Part shown: in pieces, positions 16,610 to 26,112 of the stretch | How positions within the stretch are numbered: position 1 is the stretch's first letter | Layout: each line of letters begins with the position of its first letter | Assembly: GCF_002093115.1 (NCBI RefSeq) | Contig: NZ_NAAD01000002.1 | Span: 62,001 to 126,000, forward strand | DNA length: 64,000 nucleotides | Source: Geothermobacter hydrogeniphilus | Lineage (GTDB): Bacteria; Desulfobacterota; Desulfuromonadia; Desulfuromonadales; Geothermobacteraceae | Direction of reading: 5' to 3' | The notes under the pieces: generated by a model | The model's database searches: none | The model's input: only the letters and a program-made list of their open reading frames with translations | What the model was told of the DNA's origin: nothing | Position numbers and translations under genes: made by a program

Positions 16610-17581
16610 ATGGCCCGTACGCTCCTCATTGTCGATCATGTCGCCACCCGCCGTACCAGCCTCAAGCTGCTCCTTGTCCAGGAACAGTACCAGGTTCTTG
16701 AAGCCGCCTCCTGCGAAGCCGCCCTGGCACTGATCGAACGGCGCCGCATTGACGTGGTGCTGACCGAAACCGAGCTGCCGAGCCGTAGCGGGCTTTTTCT
16801 GCTCAAGGAACTGAAACGCAAGCGTCCCGATATCGAGGTTATCCTGTTGACCCATAACGCCTCCTCCTACAACCTGCTGCAGGCGTTGCGCAACGGTGCT
16901 CACGATTTCATTGTTCGACCGATTGATTCGGGGGAATTTCTTTTCCAGGCCCTGGAAAGGGCCTACCGGGCGATCCAGTTGCGGCAGGAAGAACGACAAC
17001 TGGTTATAGAACTTGAAGTGCGAAACCGGCAGATGAGCAGCACCCTGAACCGCATGTCGGAACTGCAGCACGCCCTTGAACGTCTGGCAATGCTCGAAGA
17101 TCCGGGGGAACTGCTGCAGGGGCTGCTTGACGCAGCGGTCGGGCTGGTTCATGCCGAACGCGGGCTGCTGGCCCTTATCGGCAGAGATGGAGACCTTGCC
17201 GTCAAGCTCAGCCGGGGACTGGACCAGGAATTTTGCCGGGCCTGCGCCGAAAAAATCCCGGACGGTCTGCTCAGTGCGATCTTCGACCATGGGCGGCCCA
17301 TTCTGATCGCCGGCAAGCTGCCACCCAAGCTGGAACAGAAAACAGCCGCGGAGGAACGCCAAGCACTCTTCATCACCCCGGGCGTACTGGCCATCCCGGT
17401 ACGAAGCGGGACACGTCCGATCGGCCTGCTGGTCATGGCCGGGCATCCCCGCCAGTTGCCTTTCAACGAAGCCGACCTGCAGCGCCTCACCCAGCTGGCC
17501 GCTCACGCCGCCCTGTTGCTGGAGAAAGCCGGCCGCATCCGCCAGTTGAACAAACAGGCTCAACAACGTCAATATGCCTGA
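16610..17581 (+). CDS. Pseudo-receiver plus GAF domain regulator
   Basis: The 323-residue product has a receiver fold at 1-120, a helical linker (about 118-160, coiled-coil-like) and a GAF domain at about 165-310. In the receiver the phospho-accepting position reads LTETELP, with Glu53 where Asp is expected, and the acidic pair is reduced to D9-H10. It therefore cannot be phosphorylated normally and may be locked in an active-like state. The GAF part shows AERGLLALIG and a late AIPV..G.RPIGLLVM strand pattern. It overlaps the DedA-like gene by eight bases. Confidence 0.82.
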   Translation: MARTLLIVDHVATRRTSLKLLLVQEQYQVLEAASCEAALALIERRRIDVVLTETELPSRSGLFLLKELKRKRPDIEVILLTHNASSYNLLQALRNGAHDFIVRPIDSGEFLFQALERAYRAIQLRQEERQLVIELEVRNRQMSSTLNRMSELQHALERLAMLEDPGELLQGLLDAAVGLVHAERGLLALIGRDGDLAVKLSRGLDQEFCRACAEKIPDGLLSAIFDHGRPILIAGKLPPKLEQKTAAEERQALFITPGVLAIPVRSGTRPIGLLVMAGHPRQLPFNEADLQRLTQLAAHAALLLEKAGRIRQLNKQAQQRQYA

Positions 17582-18026
17582 ACAGTGGCTGCTGCAGCAC
17601 GGCCTGCCGGCCCTGTTCCTGCTCAGCTTTGCCGCCTCGACCCTGCTCCCGCTCGGGTCCGAATGGTTGCTGGTCGCCCTGTTGGCTGTCGGCAAGGATC
17701 CCCTTGCCTGCGTTCTGACAGCCACCGTCGGCAATACTCTCGGCGCCCTGACCAGCTATCTCATCGGTTTCTACGGTGCGGATTGGCTCAATAAACGCGT
17801 GTTGCGTATCTCACCCGACCGTCAACGCCGCGCGGCCCGCTGGTACCAGCAATTCGGCAGCTGGTCCCTGCTCTTCAGCTGGCTGCCGATCATCGGTGAC
17901 CCCCTCTGCCTGCTGGCCGGCTACTGCCGGGTCCCGGTTCCCTGGTTTCTGTTGCTGACCGGCACCGGCAAAGGAGCCCGGTATCTGTCGGTGGCCGGGC
18001 TCGCGGGCCTGTTCATTTCGCCCTGA
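17574..18026 (+). CDS. DedA/YqaA-family small membrane protein
   Basis: The product is an inner-membrane protein of 150 residues with about four hydrophobic segments. Family features are the early SEWLL segment with its acidic residue, GNTLGALTSYLIG near residue 53, and a late helix with GDPLCLLAGYCRVP near 107. DedA-superfamily proteins are half-transporter-like and include undecaprenyl-phosphate and phospholipid flippases; YqaA-type members are uncharacterised. It is the last gene of the signalling group, with an overlapping start, and is convergent with dxs. Confidence 0.8.
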   Translation: MPEQWLLQHGLPALFLLSFAASTLLPLGSEWLLVALLAVGKDPLACVLTATVGNTLGALTSYLIGFYGADWLNKRVLRISPDRQRRAARWYQQFGSWSLLFSWLPIIGDPLCLLAGYCRVPVPWFLLLTGTGKGARYLSVAGLAGLFISP

Positions 18027-18055
18027 AAACCTCCGAGCGGAAGAGAATCCCCGCG

Positions 18056-19954
18056 TCAGGAACCCGCCGCCGCCGCTCCCGTAACGTCCCCGGTTTTCAG
18101 CTCGTCCCGAATCCGCCCGACCAGGCCATCCGCATCAAGGCCATATCGCGCGCGCAGCTGATCCTGGCTTCCCTGTTCGATAAAACGATCAGGAAGGCCG
18201 ATCAAAACCAGTCGCGGCGCCACACCGGCAGCAGCGTAAAGTTCGCTGACGGCACTGCCGAACCCCCCCTGAAGCGTATTCTCCTCGACCGTGACAACAA
18301 GTCCGGTCGCGGCCGCCTGCAGCAGCAAACGTTCATCCAGCGGCTTGATAAAACGGGGATCAATCACCCGAAGCTGCACCCCTTCGGCCGCCAGGGTCTC
18401 GGCAGCCTCAAGCGCCGCCTGCACAGCCGAACCGACCGCCAGGACAGCCCCGTCGTCACCCTCCCGCAGCACTTCCCCGCTGCCGATTTCAACCGCCTGC
18501 GGCTGGTCAGCCAGAGCAAGCCCCAGGGCCTTGCCGCGCGGATAGCGATAGGCGAAAGGACCGTCATGCAGTCGGGCGGTTTCCATGGCACGCTGCAACT
18601 GCTGTTCGTCCCGCGGCACCATAAAGGTCAGGTTGGGAATGTGACGCATGAAAGACAGATCGAAAGCTCCATGGTGAGTCGGGCCGTCGGCCCCGACCAG
18701 CCCGCCACGATCCATGGCAAAGGTCACCGGCAGATTCTGCAGGCAGACATCATGGACCACCTGGTCATAGGCGCGCTGCATGAAAGTCGAATAGATGGCG
18801 ACCACCGGCCGCAGGCCACGACAGGCGAGTCCGGCGGCAAAGGTCACGGCATGCTGTTCGGCAATCCCGACATCATAAAACCGCTCCGGGAAGGTGGTGG
18901 AAAATTCCTTCAGCCCGGTCCCTTCCAGCATGGCGGCAGTGATAGCGACGATGCGCTCGTCCCGCGCGGCCATCTGCACCAGCGTCGAACCGAAAACCCC
19001 GGTAAAGCTTCCGCCGCCCCCCTTGGCAGCGATGACCTCGCCGGTCTCGGCATCAAATGGTCCGACGCCGTGAAATTTCGACGGCTCCCGCTCGGCCGGA
19101 GCAAAACCATGGCCTTTGCGGGTAACGACATGCACCAGCACCGGCCCCTCCAGGCGCGTGACATTCGTCAGGGTTTCAATCAACTCATCGAGATTATGAC
19201 CGTCAATGGGACCGAAGTAATCGAAGCCGAAAGCCTCGAACAGCATGCCCGGCGTCAGGAACCCTTTCAGAGAATGCTCGGCACGACTCGCCAGAGAGAG
19301 CAGGTCCTTGCCGATTTTCGGCATCGAACCGATAATCTGGGTCGCCTCTTTCTTCATGCGGACGAAGAAATCGGACGTCATCTTCCGGCTCAGGAATGAG
19401 GAAATCGCCCCGACGTTGGGAGAAATCGACATTTCGTTGTCGTTGAGAATGACGACCAGATTCTTCTTCAGATGCCCGGCCTGATTGAAGGCCTCGTAGG
19501 CAAGCCCAGCGGTCAGGGAACCGTCACCGATGACGGCAACGATCTTTTCTTCTCCGCCGCAGGCGTCACGAGCCGCCGCCATGCCGAGAGCGGCGGAAAC
19601 CGAGGTGCTGGAATGCCCGACATCGAAAGAATCGTGCGGGCTCTCGGATCGTTTCGGAAACCCGCTCAAACCGTCGAGCTGACGCAGGGTGGAAAAAGCT
19701 TTCCGCCGGCCGGTGAGCATTTTGTGGGCGTAGGCCTGGTGGCCGACATCCCAGACAATCTTGTCATGGGGACTGTCAAGAACCCGGTGCAGGGCCAGGG
19801 TCAGCTCGACAACCCCCAGGGAACTGGCCAGATGCCCGCCGGTTCTGGACACGGACTGGATGATCTCACTGCGCAATTCATCGGCCAGTTGCCTGAGCTG
19901 TTCGCGGCTCAGATCTTTAATCCGGGCCGGTGATTCTATGGTTTCCAACAACAT
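18056..19954 (-). CDS. dxs: 1-deoxy-D-xylulose-5-phosphate synthase
   Basis: This is the first enzyme of the MEP isoprenoid pathway: it condenses pyruvate and glyceraldehyde 3-phosphate using thiamine diphosphate. The 632-residue product has the normal length. Visible features are the opening helix with [29 protein letters not shown], the ThDP motif from GDGSLTAG to NDNEMSIS, the RKGHG loop, and the transketolase half with [15 protein letters not shown] and [15 protein letters not shown]. The start at 19954 has a GGGGAGAGG site upstream; the frame extends 14 codons further but that part is not family-like. It is the last gene after xseB and ispA. Confidence 0.96.
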   Translation of the reverse strand: MLLETIESPARIKDLSREQLRQLADELRSEIIQSVSRTGGHLASSLGVVELTLALHRVLDSPHDKIVWDVGHQAYAHKMLTGRRKAFSTLRQLDGLSGFPKRSESPHDSFDVGHSSTSVSAALGMAAARDACGGEEKIVAVIGDGSLTAGLAYEAFNQAGHLKKNLVVILNDNEMSISPNVGAISSFLSRKMTSDFFVRMKKEATQIIGSMPKIGKDLLSLASRAEHSLKGFLTPGMLFEAFGFDYFGPIDGHNLDELIETLTNVTRLEGPVLVHVVTRKGHGFAPAEREPSKFHGVGPFDAETGEVIAAKGGGGSFTGVFGSTLVQMAARDERIVAITAAMLEGTGLKEFSTTFPERFYDVGIAEQHAVTFAAGLACRGLRPVVAIYSTFMQRAYDQVVHDVCLQNLPVTFAMDRGGLVGADGPTHHGAFDLSFMRHIPNLTFMVPRDEQQLQRAMETARLHDGPFAYRYPRGKALGLALADQPQAVEIGSGEVLREGDDGAVLAVGSAVQAALEAAETLAAEGVQLRVIDPRFIKPLDERLLLQAAATGLVVTVEENTLQGGFGSAVSELYAAAGVAPRLVLIGLPDRFIEQGSQDQLRARYGLDADGLVGRIRDELKTGDVTGAAAAGS

Positions 19955-20062
19955 TGTCTTTATCCTCTCCCCTGAGGACTGTCGCCGGGCTGTCAACCGG
20001 ATACCGGCTCTTTCGGATCGGATGACCGGTCTGCCCCGGGTCGAAAGATCCCGCAGTCCACT

Positions 20063-20953
20063 TTAAACACTTCGATCGACAATATAACGGGCGATCTGCC
20101 GCAGCGGCTCGGCCTCCTCACCGAACGGCTGCAGGGCCGCAAGGGCCAGGTCCCGCAATTCAACGGCTTTCTGGCGCGCCTCTTCAAGCCCGAGCAGAGC
20201 CGGGTAAGTCGCCTTGCCGCGCTGCTGGTCACTGCCGACATCCTTGCCGAGCTGCGCCTGGTCGCCGACAATATCGAGGATATCATCCGCGACCTGGAAA
20301 GCGAGCCCGGCGGCTTCTCCGTAACGACTCAAAGAGGCGAAGGTCTCTTCATCCGCTCCGGCAACCAGGGCGCCGGTCTGAATGGCTGCCAGGATCAGGG
20401 CACCGGTCTTGCGGGTATGGATGAATTCCAGGGTCGGGAAGTCGATGGCCCTGCCCTCTGATTCCATGTCCACCACCTGCCCGGCGACCATGCCGAACGA
20501 GCCGGCACTGCGGGCCATCAACTCAAGGATCCGCAACCGCGTCACCGGAGCAAGTCGGGCACCGGCATCCGGGTCGGCCAACAACCGGAAAGCCTCGGTC
20601 AGCAGCCCGTCTCCGGCCAGAATCGCCAGGGCCTCACCGAACACCCGGTGATTGGTCGGTTTGCCACGCCGGAAATCATCATCATCCATCGCCGGCAGAT
20701 CATCATGAATGAGTGAGTAGGTATGAATCATCTCCATCGCGCAGGCCGCCGGGAGGACAGTCTCGCGCTCACCGCCGGCAGCTTCGCAGGCGGCGATCAT
20801 CAACACCGGCCTGATGCGCTTGCCGCCGGCGAAGACCGAATAGCGCATCGCCTTGTGGAGGTTGACCGGCAGGACATCCTCGCCCGGAAGGAAATGATCA
20901 AGGGCCCGGTCAACCGCTTCAAGGCACTCACGCTGATACTGTTTCAAATCCAC
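20063..20953 (-). CDS. ispA: Farnesyl/geranyl diphosphate synthase
   Basis: This prenyltransferase adds isopentenyl diphosphate to allylic primers. The 296-residue product has the GGKRIRP motif near residue 44, the first Asp-rich motif DDLPAMDDDD near 84, a KTG motif near 181 and the second Asp-rich motif DDILDIVGD near 222. Two residues in the first motif's insert and the overall length match bacterial FPP synthases. It starts one base after the xseB stop and lies just upstream of dxs, so precursor and prenyl-chain synthesis are co-expressed. Confidence 0.94.
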   Translation of the reverse strand: MDLKQYQRECLEAVDRALDHFLPGEDVLPVNLHKAMRYSVFAGGKRIRPVLMIAACEAAGGERETVLPAACAMEMIHTYSLIHDDLPAMDDDDFRRGKPTNHRVFGEALAILAGDGLLTEAFRLLADPDAGARLAPVTRLRILELMARSAGSFGMVAGQVVDMESEGRAIDFPTLEFIHTRKTGALILAAIQTGALVAGADEETFASLSRYGEAAGLAFQVADDILDIVGDQAQLGKDVGSDQQRGKATYPALLGLEEARQKAVELRDLALAALQPFGEEAEPLRQIARYIVDRSV

Positions 20954-20954
20954 T

Positions 20955-21188
20955 TCAGGTGTCCTCTTCAGCTGTAAAGGGTTTCATCTCCAGGTTGCCG
21001 TCGGCACTGCGGGTCAATTGCTGCACCCGCGTTTCGGCCGCCGCAAGCAACTCCTGGCAACGGCTGACCCGCTTGACGCCCGATTCAAAACAGCGCAATG
21101 ACTCTTCCAGGGTCAGATCGCCATTTTCCAGCCGGGAAACCAGTTCTTCGAGCTTTTTCAATGATGTCTCAAATGTTTCTTTAGCCAC
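20955..21188 (-). CDS. xseB: Exodeoxyribonuclease VII small subunit
   Basis: XseB assembles with XseA into the single-strand-specific exonuclease VII. The 77-residue product shows the family pattern: FE.SLKKLEELVSRLENGDLTLEESL followed by FE.GVK and C.ELL, all helical. The start is a GTG at 21188, preceded by GAGGA. It is almost fused to ispA. xseA lies about 1 kb upstream on the same strand, separated by the M23 peptidase gene and a 152 base gap. Confidence 0.93.
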   Translation of the reverse strand: MAKETFETSLKKLEELVSRLENGDLTLEESLRCFESGVKRVSRCQELLAAAETRVQQLTRSADGNLEMKPFTAEEDT

Positions 21189-21340
21189 GGTTCCTCACAC
21201 CTGAAAGTTGACGGCATTTCTTTCTCGGCCAACACATTTTTACTTTCTTGCGAAAGCATTAAAGTTGGATTATCCCGGTTGGACGAAACCGAGTCAAGAT
21301 CTTTGCGTGCCCGCCGGAAACCGGAAGAACCAGCTTGTCA

Positions 21341-22213
21341 TCAGTCCTTTCCGACGGGATGGACCATGGTTTCCCGCGTCCTCAACAGTGTCGTCAGAGT
21401 CAGAGGGTCGGTGGGAATCCCTCCCAGGCGCACGGTCCAATGCAGATGGGGCCCGGTGGAGCGCCCGGTGCTGCCGACCTCACCGACGATTGTGCCGGGA
21501 CGCACGTCCCGGCCGGGCTTCACCCCAAGTGACTGCAAGTGCGCCAGAACCGAAACCAGTCCGCCGCCATGGTCGATAACCACCGTTTTCCCGGTATAGA
21601 AAAGCGTATCCGCCAGGCGGACAGTCCCGGCCCCAGGAGCTCGAACCGGGGTTCCACGGGGACTGCGAAAATCAACCCCGGAATGGGGCGATTTCGGATG
21701 TCCGTTGAGAATCCGCCGCAGGCCAAAAGGGCTGCCGACCGGATTATCGACCGGGCGGCGGAAACCACTCCAGAACCGGGAGGGAGTATCAACGGCATAG
21801 ATTTCCTGCAACATTCGTCGTTCCCGACCGATGCGCTCCAAGACAGCCGGCTTTCGGGGGGTGACCTGCGCCGACGGCAATGTCAAACGCTCGACCGGGC
21901 GACGGGCGGCCACAACGTTCAGCTCATTCCGATAGCGCCTGGTCCTGCCGGCCCGGTCGACAGCGTAGACCTGCAGCGGATAACGTCCGGGAGCCTGACC
22001 TGGCTTGACCGCCAGCAACAGCCTGCCCCGGTCGTGCTGCAGATCGAAAATAGCGGGGGCATCATTCCAGCGAACAGCGGCAAAAATGACATCCGGCGCT
22101 TCAAGTCGCAACAGAAAAGCTTCTCCGTCCTGCACCTGCCGGGGATAAACCTTCAGTCCGGCGGCGAAAACCGGAGAAGCAACCAGTAACAGCAGCAGCA
22201 ACCAACCTTTCAA
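21341..22213 (-). CDS. M23-family metallopeptidase (LytM-like), exported
   Basis: The product is a predicted periplasmic peptidoglycan peptidase of 290 residues. A signal peptide (about 1-18) is followed by an Ig-like region (about 20-105) of the type found in DUF3393/peptidase leader domains and by the LytM domain (about 165-275). The zinc ligands are intact: HSGVDF gives the His and Asp, and GPHLHW gives the final HxH. The start is a TTG that overlaps the xseA stop codon (TTGA), so translation is coupled to xseA. Confidence 0.88.
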   Translation of the reverse strand: MKGWLLLLLLVASPVFAAGLKVYPRQVQDGEAFLLRLEAPDVIFAAVRWNDAPAIFDLQHDRGRLLLAVKPGQAPGRYPLQVYAVDRAGRTRRYRNELNVVAARRPVERLTLPSAQVTPRKPAVLERIGRERRMLQEIYAVDTPSRFWSGFRRPVDNPVGSPFGLRRILNGHPKSPHSGVDFRSPRGTPVRAPGAGTVRLADTLFYTGKTVVIDHGGGLVSVLAHLQSLGVKPGRDVRPGTIVGEVGSTGRSTGPHLHWTVRLGGIPTDPLTLTTLLRTRETMVHPVGKD

Positions 22214-23424
22214 GGCTCGGATTCTTCCACCGCCACCGTCAGCACCCCTTCAGCCAGCCTGACCCGCAGCTTGTCACCGGGACCGACATCGGCAGCATGA
22301 CGAACCACCGTCTGTCCCGGGTGTTTAAAAACAATGCTGTACCCCCGGGCAAGAGTGTGCAGCGGCGACAGGGCATCGAGTCGCGCCGACGACAGCTCCA
22401 GGCGCTGCCGCGCCATCTGCAGGCCACTGGCGACAGAACGGTACAGGCGCTGCTGCAGATGATCGAACCGGCTGCGCTGCAGCTGCAGCTGCTGTTGCGG
22501 CGGAATCAGTCGCCGGCTGAGACCGGTCACCCGCTCCCGCAGCAGCTGAATGCGGCCGCGCATCTGCCCTGCCAGGCGCAGCGCCAGTTGATCGAGATGA
22601 GACTCCAGCTCCCGGCGGTTGCGAACCACCAGTTCCGCCGCGGCACTCGGCGTCGGCGCCCGCAGGTCAGCGACAAAATCACAGATTGTCCAGTCGGTCT
22701 CATGACCGACCGCGGAAATCACCGGGCAGGCCGAAGCATGCACCGCGCGGGCAACCACCTCCTCGTTGAAAGCCCAGAGGTCTTCGAGGGAACCACCGCC
22801 ACGACCGACAATCATGACGTCGACGCCGCAACGATTGAGATCAGCGATTCCCGCGGCGATTTCCTCTTCCGCCCCCTCCCCCTGGACCCGAACCGGCCGC
22901 ACCAGGACCTCGACTCCGACCGAGCGCCGCCCGAGGATGTTGAGAATATCGCGAATGGCGGCCCCGGTCGCGGACGTCACCACCCCGATGCGACGGGGAA
23001 ACGCCGGCAGGGAACGTTTGCGCGCCTCGGCAAACAGGCCCTCCTGCGCCAATCGCCGCTTGAGTTGCTCGAAGGCCAGCTGCAGCCCGCCGACCCCGCT
23101 CGGCTCGATACTTTCAATGATCAGCTGCAGTTCACCACGCGAACGATAAACCGAAATCCGCCCCCGGCAGATCACCTGCATGCCGTTGTCCGGCTGAAAT
23201 TTCAGTCTCCGCGCCTGACTGCGGAACATCACGCCGCGCAGTTGGGCTTCGGCATCCTTGAGGGTCAGGTAGAGATGACCCGAGGCCGGGCGGGAAAAAT
23301 TGGAAAGTTCGCCTTCGACCAGCACCTCGACGAAATTATCCTCGACCAGCTCCTGCAGCAGGCTGACCAGTCGAGAAACACTGAGTGGTCCCTGCGCCGC
23401 CAATCCGTGCATTGGAACGTTCAT
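22210..23424 (-). CDS. xseA: Exodeoxyribonuclease VII large subunit
   Basis: This is the catalytic subunit of exonuclease VII. The 404-residue product begins with an OB-fold domain (LSVSRLVSLLQELVEDNF, VEGELSNF, HLYLTLKD), followed by the catalytic part with PRRIGVVTSATGAAIRDI, the GRGGGSLEDLWAFNEE motif and SAVGHETDWTICDFVADLRAPTPSAAAE, then a long helical region. The start at 23424 is chosen over a frame that extends 29 codons further, into the divergent parA-like promoter region. It heads xseA-M23-xseB-ispA-dxs. Confidence 0.94.
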   Translation of the reverse strand: MNVPMHGLAAQGPLSVSRLVSLLQELVEDNFVEVLVEGELSNFSRPASGHLYLTLKDAEAQLRGVMFRSQARRLKFQPDNGMQVICRGRISVYRSRGELQLIIESIEPSGVGGLQLAFEQLKRRLAQEGLFAEARKRSLPAFPRRIGVVTSATGAAIRDILNILGRRSVGVEVLVRPVRVQGEGAEEEIAAGIADLNRCGVDVMIVGRGGGSLEDLWAFNEEVVARAVHASACPVISAVGHETDWTICDFVADLRAPTPSAAAELVVRNRRELESHLDQLALRLAGQMRGRIQLLRERVTGLSRRLIPPQQQLQLQRSRFDHLQQRLYRSVASGLQMARQRLELSSARLDALSPLHTLARGYSIVFKHPGQTVVRHAADVGPGDKLRVRLAEGVLTVAVEESEP

Positions 23425-23509
23425 CCTGCGTTGACTTCCACGGTTAAATCTCCTATGAATACCTTGCGCCGCCACACGATGACGGCCGTCATCTTTTCGG
23501 AGTACGTGC

Positions 23510-24877
23510 ATGCAACCTTATGTCGTGACCATTGCCAGTGAAAAAGGTGGAGTCGGAAAAACCACCCTGGCAACCAATCTGGCCATCTATCTCAAAGCCC
23601 TGCGCGAAGACCTGCCGGTAACGCTGTTCAGTTTCGACAACCATTTCTCCGTCGATCAGATGTTCCGCATCGGCAACCGGCAGCCGACCGGAGACGTTTA
23701 TTCCCTGTTGACCGGAACGCCGCTCCAGGAGCTGCTTGAGACCGGGGAATTCGGCGTCCAGTTCATCCCCTCCAGCCTGCGACTGGGGGAGTTGCGCGAA
23801 CGGATGAGCGACCCGGCCCTGCTCGGCAACCTGCTCTGCCAGGCCGACCTGCAGGGGGTGGTACTGATCGACACCCGTCCAGACCTGGACGAATTCACCG
23901 CCAATGCCCTCTACTGCGCCGACCGGGTCATTGTCCCGGTCAAAGACGCTCCTTCACTGGAAAACAGCCGCCGGCTCTACCGCTTTTTCGAGCACCATGA
24001 ACTGTCCCGGCAGGCGTTGCGCATCCTGCCCTGCCTGGTTGATTCCCGCATCCGCTACCAGGAAGGCCCCTTCACCAACCCTTACCAATTGCTCAAGGCC
24101 TATGCCCTCAACCGCGGTTATCGCTGCATGGAGGGTTTTATCGCCAAGAGCCCGAAGGTGGAATCCCTCAACACCAATCCGGAGGGAAAAGTCTACCCGA
24201 TCCTGACTCACGGACGCGGCACCGAGGTTCATCTGCAGCTTGCCAGCCAGGCCCGCCAGTTGCTGCTGGATGTCGACGCCGCCGACCAGCGCCGCCTGGC
24301 GGAGATGGCAGCCGCCCTGTCGACTCTCCTGCAACGCCGGCAACAAGGCCATCGGCAGCGGCTGGAGCGGCTCTCCGGCCGGTGCCTGGCCTGCGGAGAA
24401 CAGTTGCCGGCTGCGGGTATCGAGGGATTTTACCTGGAAACCGGCGACAGCAACCAGGCCGGCTTCATTGAATCGGACTGTTTCACCGACATGGTTTTCG
24501 GCTCCGTCTACCAGGGCGGCAGGGGCAAGCCATCCCAGAACGGCATGCAGGAACTTTTTCTCGAATCGGCAACGCGCAGCTACTTTGCTCTTGCCGTCCC
24601 CTCCGGGGCGGACGGCCCCGTCTTCTTCCGATTCGACGAAGAAGGTCGGGAGCTCTCCAGCCGACCGGTGGCGACAAATACCCGCGACGGTCTCTTCAAC
24701 CGCGGCCCATCGAGCCTGTTGAAATTCTGGAACCGCCTGGAGAAACAGATTCCCGGCGAATTCGCACTGCTGCGCAAGGGGCCTGACGGCCAGGCAGAGG
24801 AAATCCTCGCCGGCAGCAACTATCGAGCCTTCAGCCAGGTCAAGCAGTTGGTCGGCATGCGCCTGCAGGGGGTATAA
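23510..24877 (+). CDS. ParA/MinD-type P-loop ATPase with an unidentified C-terminal domain
   Basis: The product has 455 residues. The N-terminal 250 are a ParA/MinD ATPase with the deviant Walker A motif EKGGVGKTT near residue 11, a Walker B-like VVLIDTRPDLD near 117 and a PVKDAP segment near 142. The C-terminal 170 residues do not match a domain I know. They contain a helical segment rich in Arg and Gln (about 265-290), one CXXC pair (CLAC near 298) and a beta-rich part with SYFALAVPSG. The gene is divergent from xseA, not next to parB, smc or flagellar genes, and convergent with the deacetylase gene. Its cargo is unknown. Confidence 0.75.
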   Translation: MQPYVVTIASEKGGVGKTTLATNLAIYLKALREDLPVTLFSFDNHFSVDQMFRIGNRQPTGDVYSLLTGTPLQELLETGEFGVQFIPSSLRLGELRERMSDPALLGNLLCQADLQGVVLIDTRPDLDEFTANALYCADRVIVPVKDAPSLENSRRLYRFFEHHELSRQALRILPCLVDSRIRYQEGPFTNPYQLLKAYALNRGYRCMEGFIAKSPKVESLNTNPEGKVYPILTHGRGTEVHLQLASQARQLLLDVDAADQRRLAEMAAALSTLLQRRQQGHRQRLERLSGRCLACGEQLPAAGIEGFYLETGDSNQAGFIESDCFTDMVFGSVYQGGRGKPSQNGMQELFLESATRSYFALAVPSGADGPVFFRFDEEGRELSSRPVATNTRDGLFNRGPSSLLKFWNRLEKQIPGEFALLRKGPDGQAEEILAGSNYRAFSQVKQLVGMRLQGV

Positions 24878-24893
24878 CGCCTCGAGCGTCCTT

Positions 24894-26051
24894 TCAACCC
24901 GTCCCGGGTCGCTGCACCAGCGCCGAGGCGGGCACCACCCGGACGCCCCGGTCACGCAAAAAACCCTGCTCGCGCCGCAGGGCCTCAAGCGTCTGTGGAT
25001 AAGGGTGGCAGATGCCGATGGCGCTGCCCCTGCGCGCCGCAAGCAGGGCGAGCTTGCGAATCTGCAGAGATATGCGATCGACATCGCGGTCATTGTCGAG
25101 AAACATGTCCCGCGAGGCGACCGGAACACCGATATCCCTGGCCTCGGCCGCGGCCACCGACAATCCGGTGGTGCGGCTGTCGATGAAAAACAGTCCCTCG
25201 CCGCGCATCACCTCCAGCACCGGCCGCATCTTCCCCGCGTTGGCGGTAAAACGTGACCCCATGTGATTATTACCGCCGACGGCGTAGGGTATTTTTTCCA
25301 GATAGCTGTAGAATCTCTTGCGGATCTCCCCGTTCGACAATTTAACCAGCAACGCGTTGTCCCCCGGACTGGTAGCGGGATAGGCGAGCGGCTCCATGGG
25401 AATATGGATCATGACCTCGCGCTTGTGCCGATGAGCCAGGGTCGCCACCTCGGCGGCATGCCGGGTGTTGGGCAGGATCGACAAGGTCACCGGAAGGTCA
25501 ATATCAAGCAGTTGACGCACCCTCTGCAGGTCGCGGCCGAGATCGTCCATGATAATGACGACCCGCGCCCCGGCAGGGACGGGAGGTGCCTCGGTCTGGA
25601 GGAAGAAAAGGCGATAACGGACTCTGCCGTCAAGCAGTACCGCCAGCGCACGCCCGGACGTATCGACCTGCAGTTCAATCGTACCGGCCAGGCGGCCCAG
25701 GCGCCGACGCAGTTCGTCGAGAACCTCCCGGGAGGGGAAAGACGCTGACAGGGTCAGTTCGGTCACCTCTCCCCGCTGCCGCGCGACAAGGTGCTGCAGA
25801 GAAGCGCCGCTGCGCAACATGGCGCTTTCCAGTTCAACCCTGACGTCCTCCAGCAGCAGCCGGGTGTCGGGCGATTTGACCGGGACCTGGTAGTGCTCGC
25901 GCATCCGGGCGAGAAAAAGCAGGCTGCCGAGCAGGAATCCCCCCAGGAACAGGACCGCCAGGGCAACCCGAAGGCCGTTGCCCTGGCCGCCGGCTCTGGA
26001 TCGTCGGGCCTTAGCCGGTTGTTTTTTCTTTTGTGTTCTACGGGATGCCAT
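24894..26051 (-). CDS. Divergent polysaccharide deacetylase family protein
   Basis: The product has 385 residues. A basic, Lys/Arg-rich N-terminus (1-25) precedes one membrane helix (about 28-48), so the rest is probably periplasmic. The C-terminal domain (about 165-385) fits the divergent polysaccharide deacetylase (YibQ) family: VVIIMDDLGRD, LPVTLSILPN, HKREVMIHIPMEP, GGNNHMGSRFT, and GICHPYP. The metal-site residues DD and H are retained. The ATG at 26051 is preferred over a TTG four codons earlier. It follows ctpA at the end of the ftsEX-envC-ctpA run, suggesting a role in wall remodelling. Confidence 0.87.
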   Translation of the reverse strand: MASRRTQKKKQPAKARRSRAGGQGNGLRVALAVLFLGGFLLGSLLFLARMREHYQVPVKSPDTRLLLEDVRVELESAMLRSGASLQHLVARQRGEVTELTLSASFPSREVLDELRRRLGRLAGTIELQVDTSGRALAVLLDGRVRYRLFFLQTEAPPVPAGARVVIIMDDLGRDLQRVRQLLDIDLPVTLSILPNTRHAAEVATLAHRHKREVMIHIPMEPLAYPATSPGDNALLVKLSNGEIRKRFYSYLEKIPYAVGGNNHMGSRFTANAGKMRPVLEVMRGEGLFFIDSRTTGLSVAAAEARDIGVPVASRDMFLDNDRDVDRISLQIRKLALLAARRGSAIGICHPYPQTLEALRREQGFLRDRGVRVVPASALVQRPGTG

Positions 26052-26112
26052 TCTTGCCGCCAAACTGTCAGGGCCGGATTCCGGCTTTCAATCTCCTGAA
26101 TCGGGAACCCTT

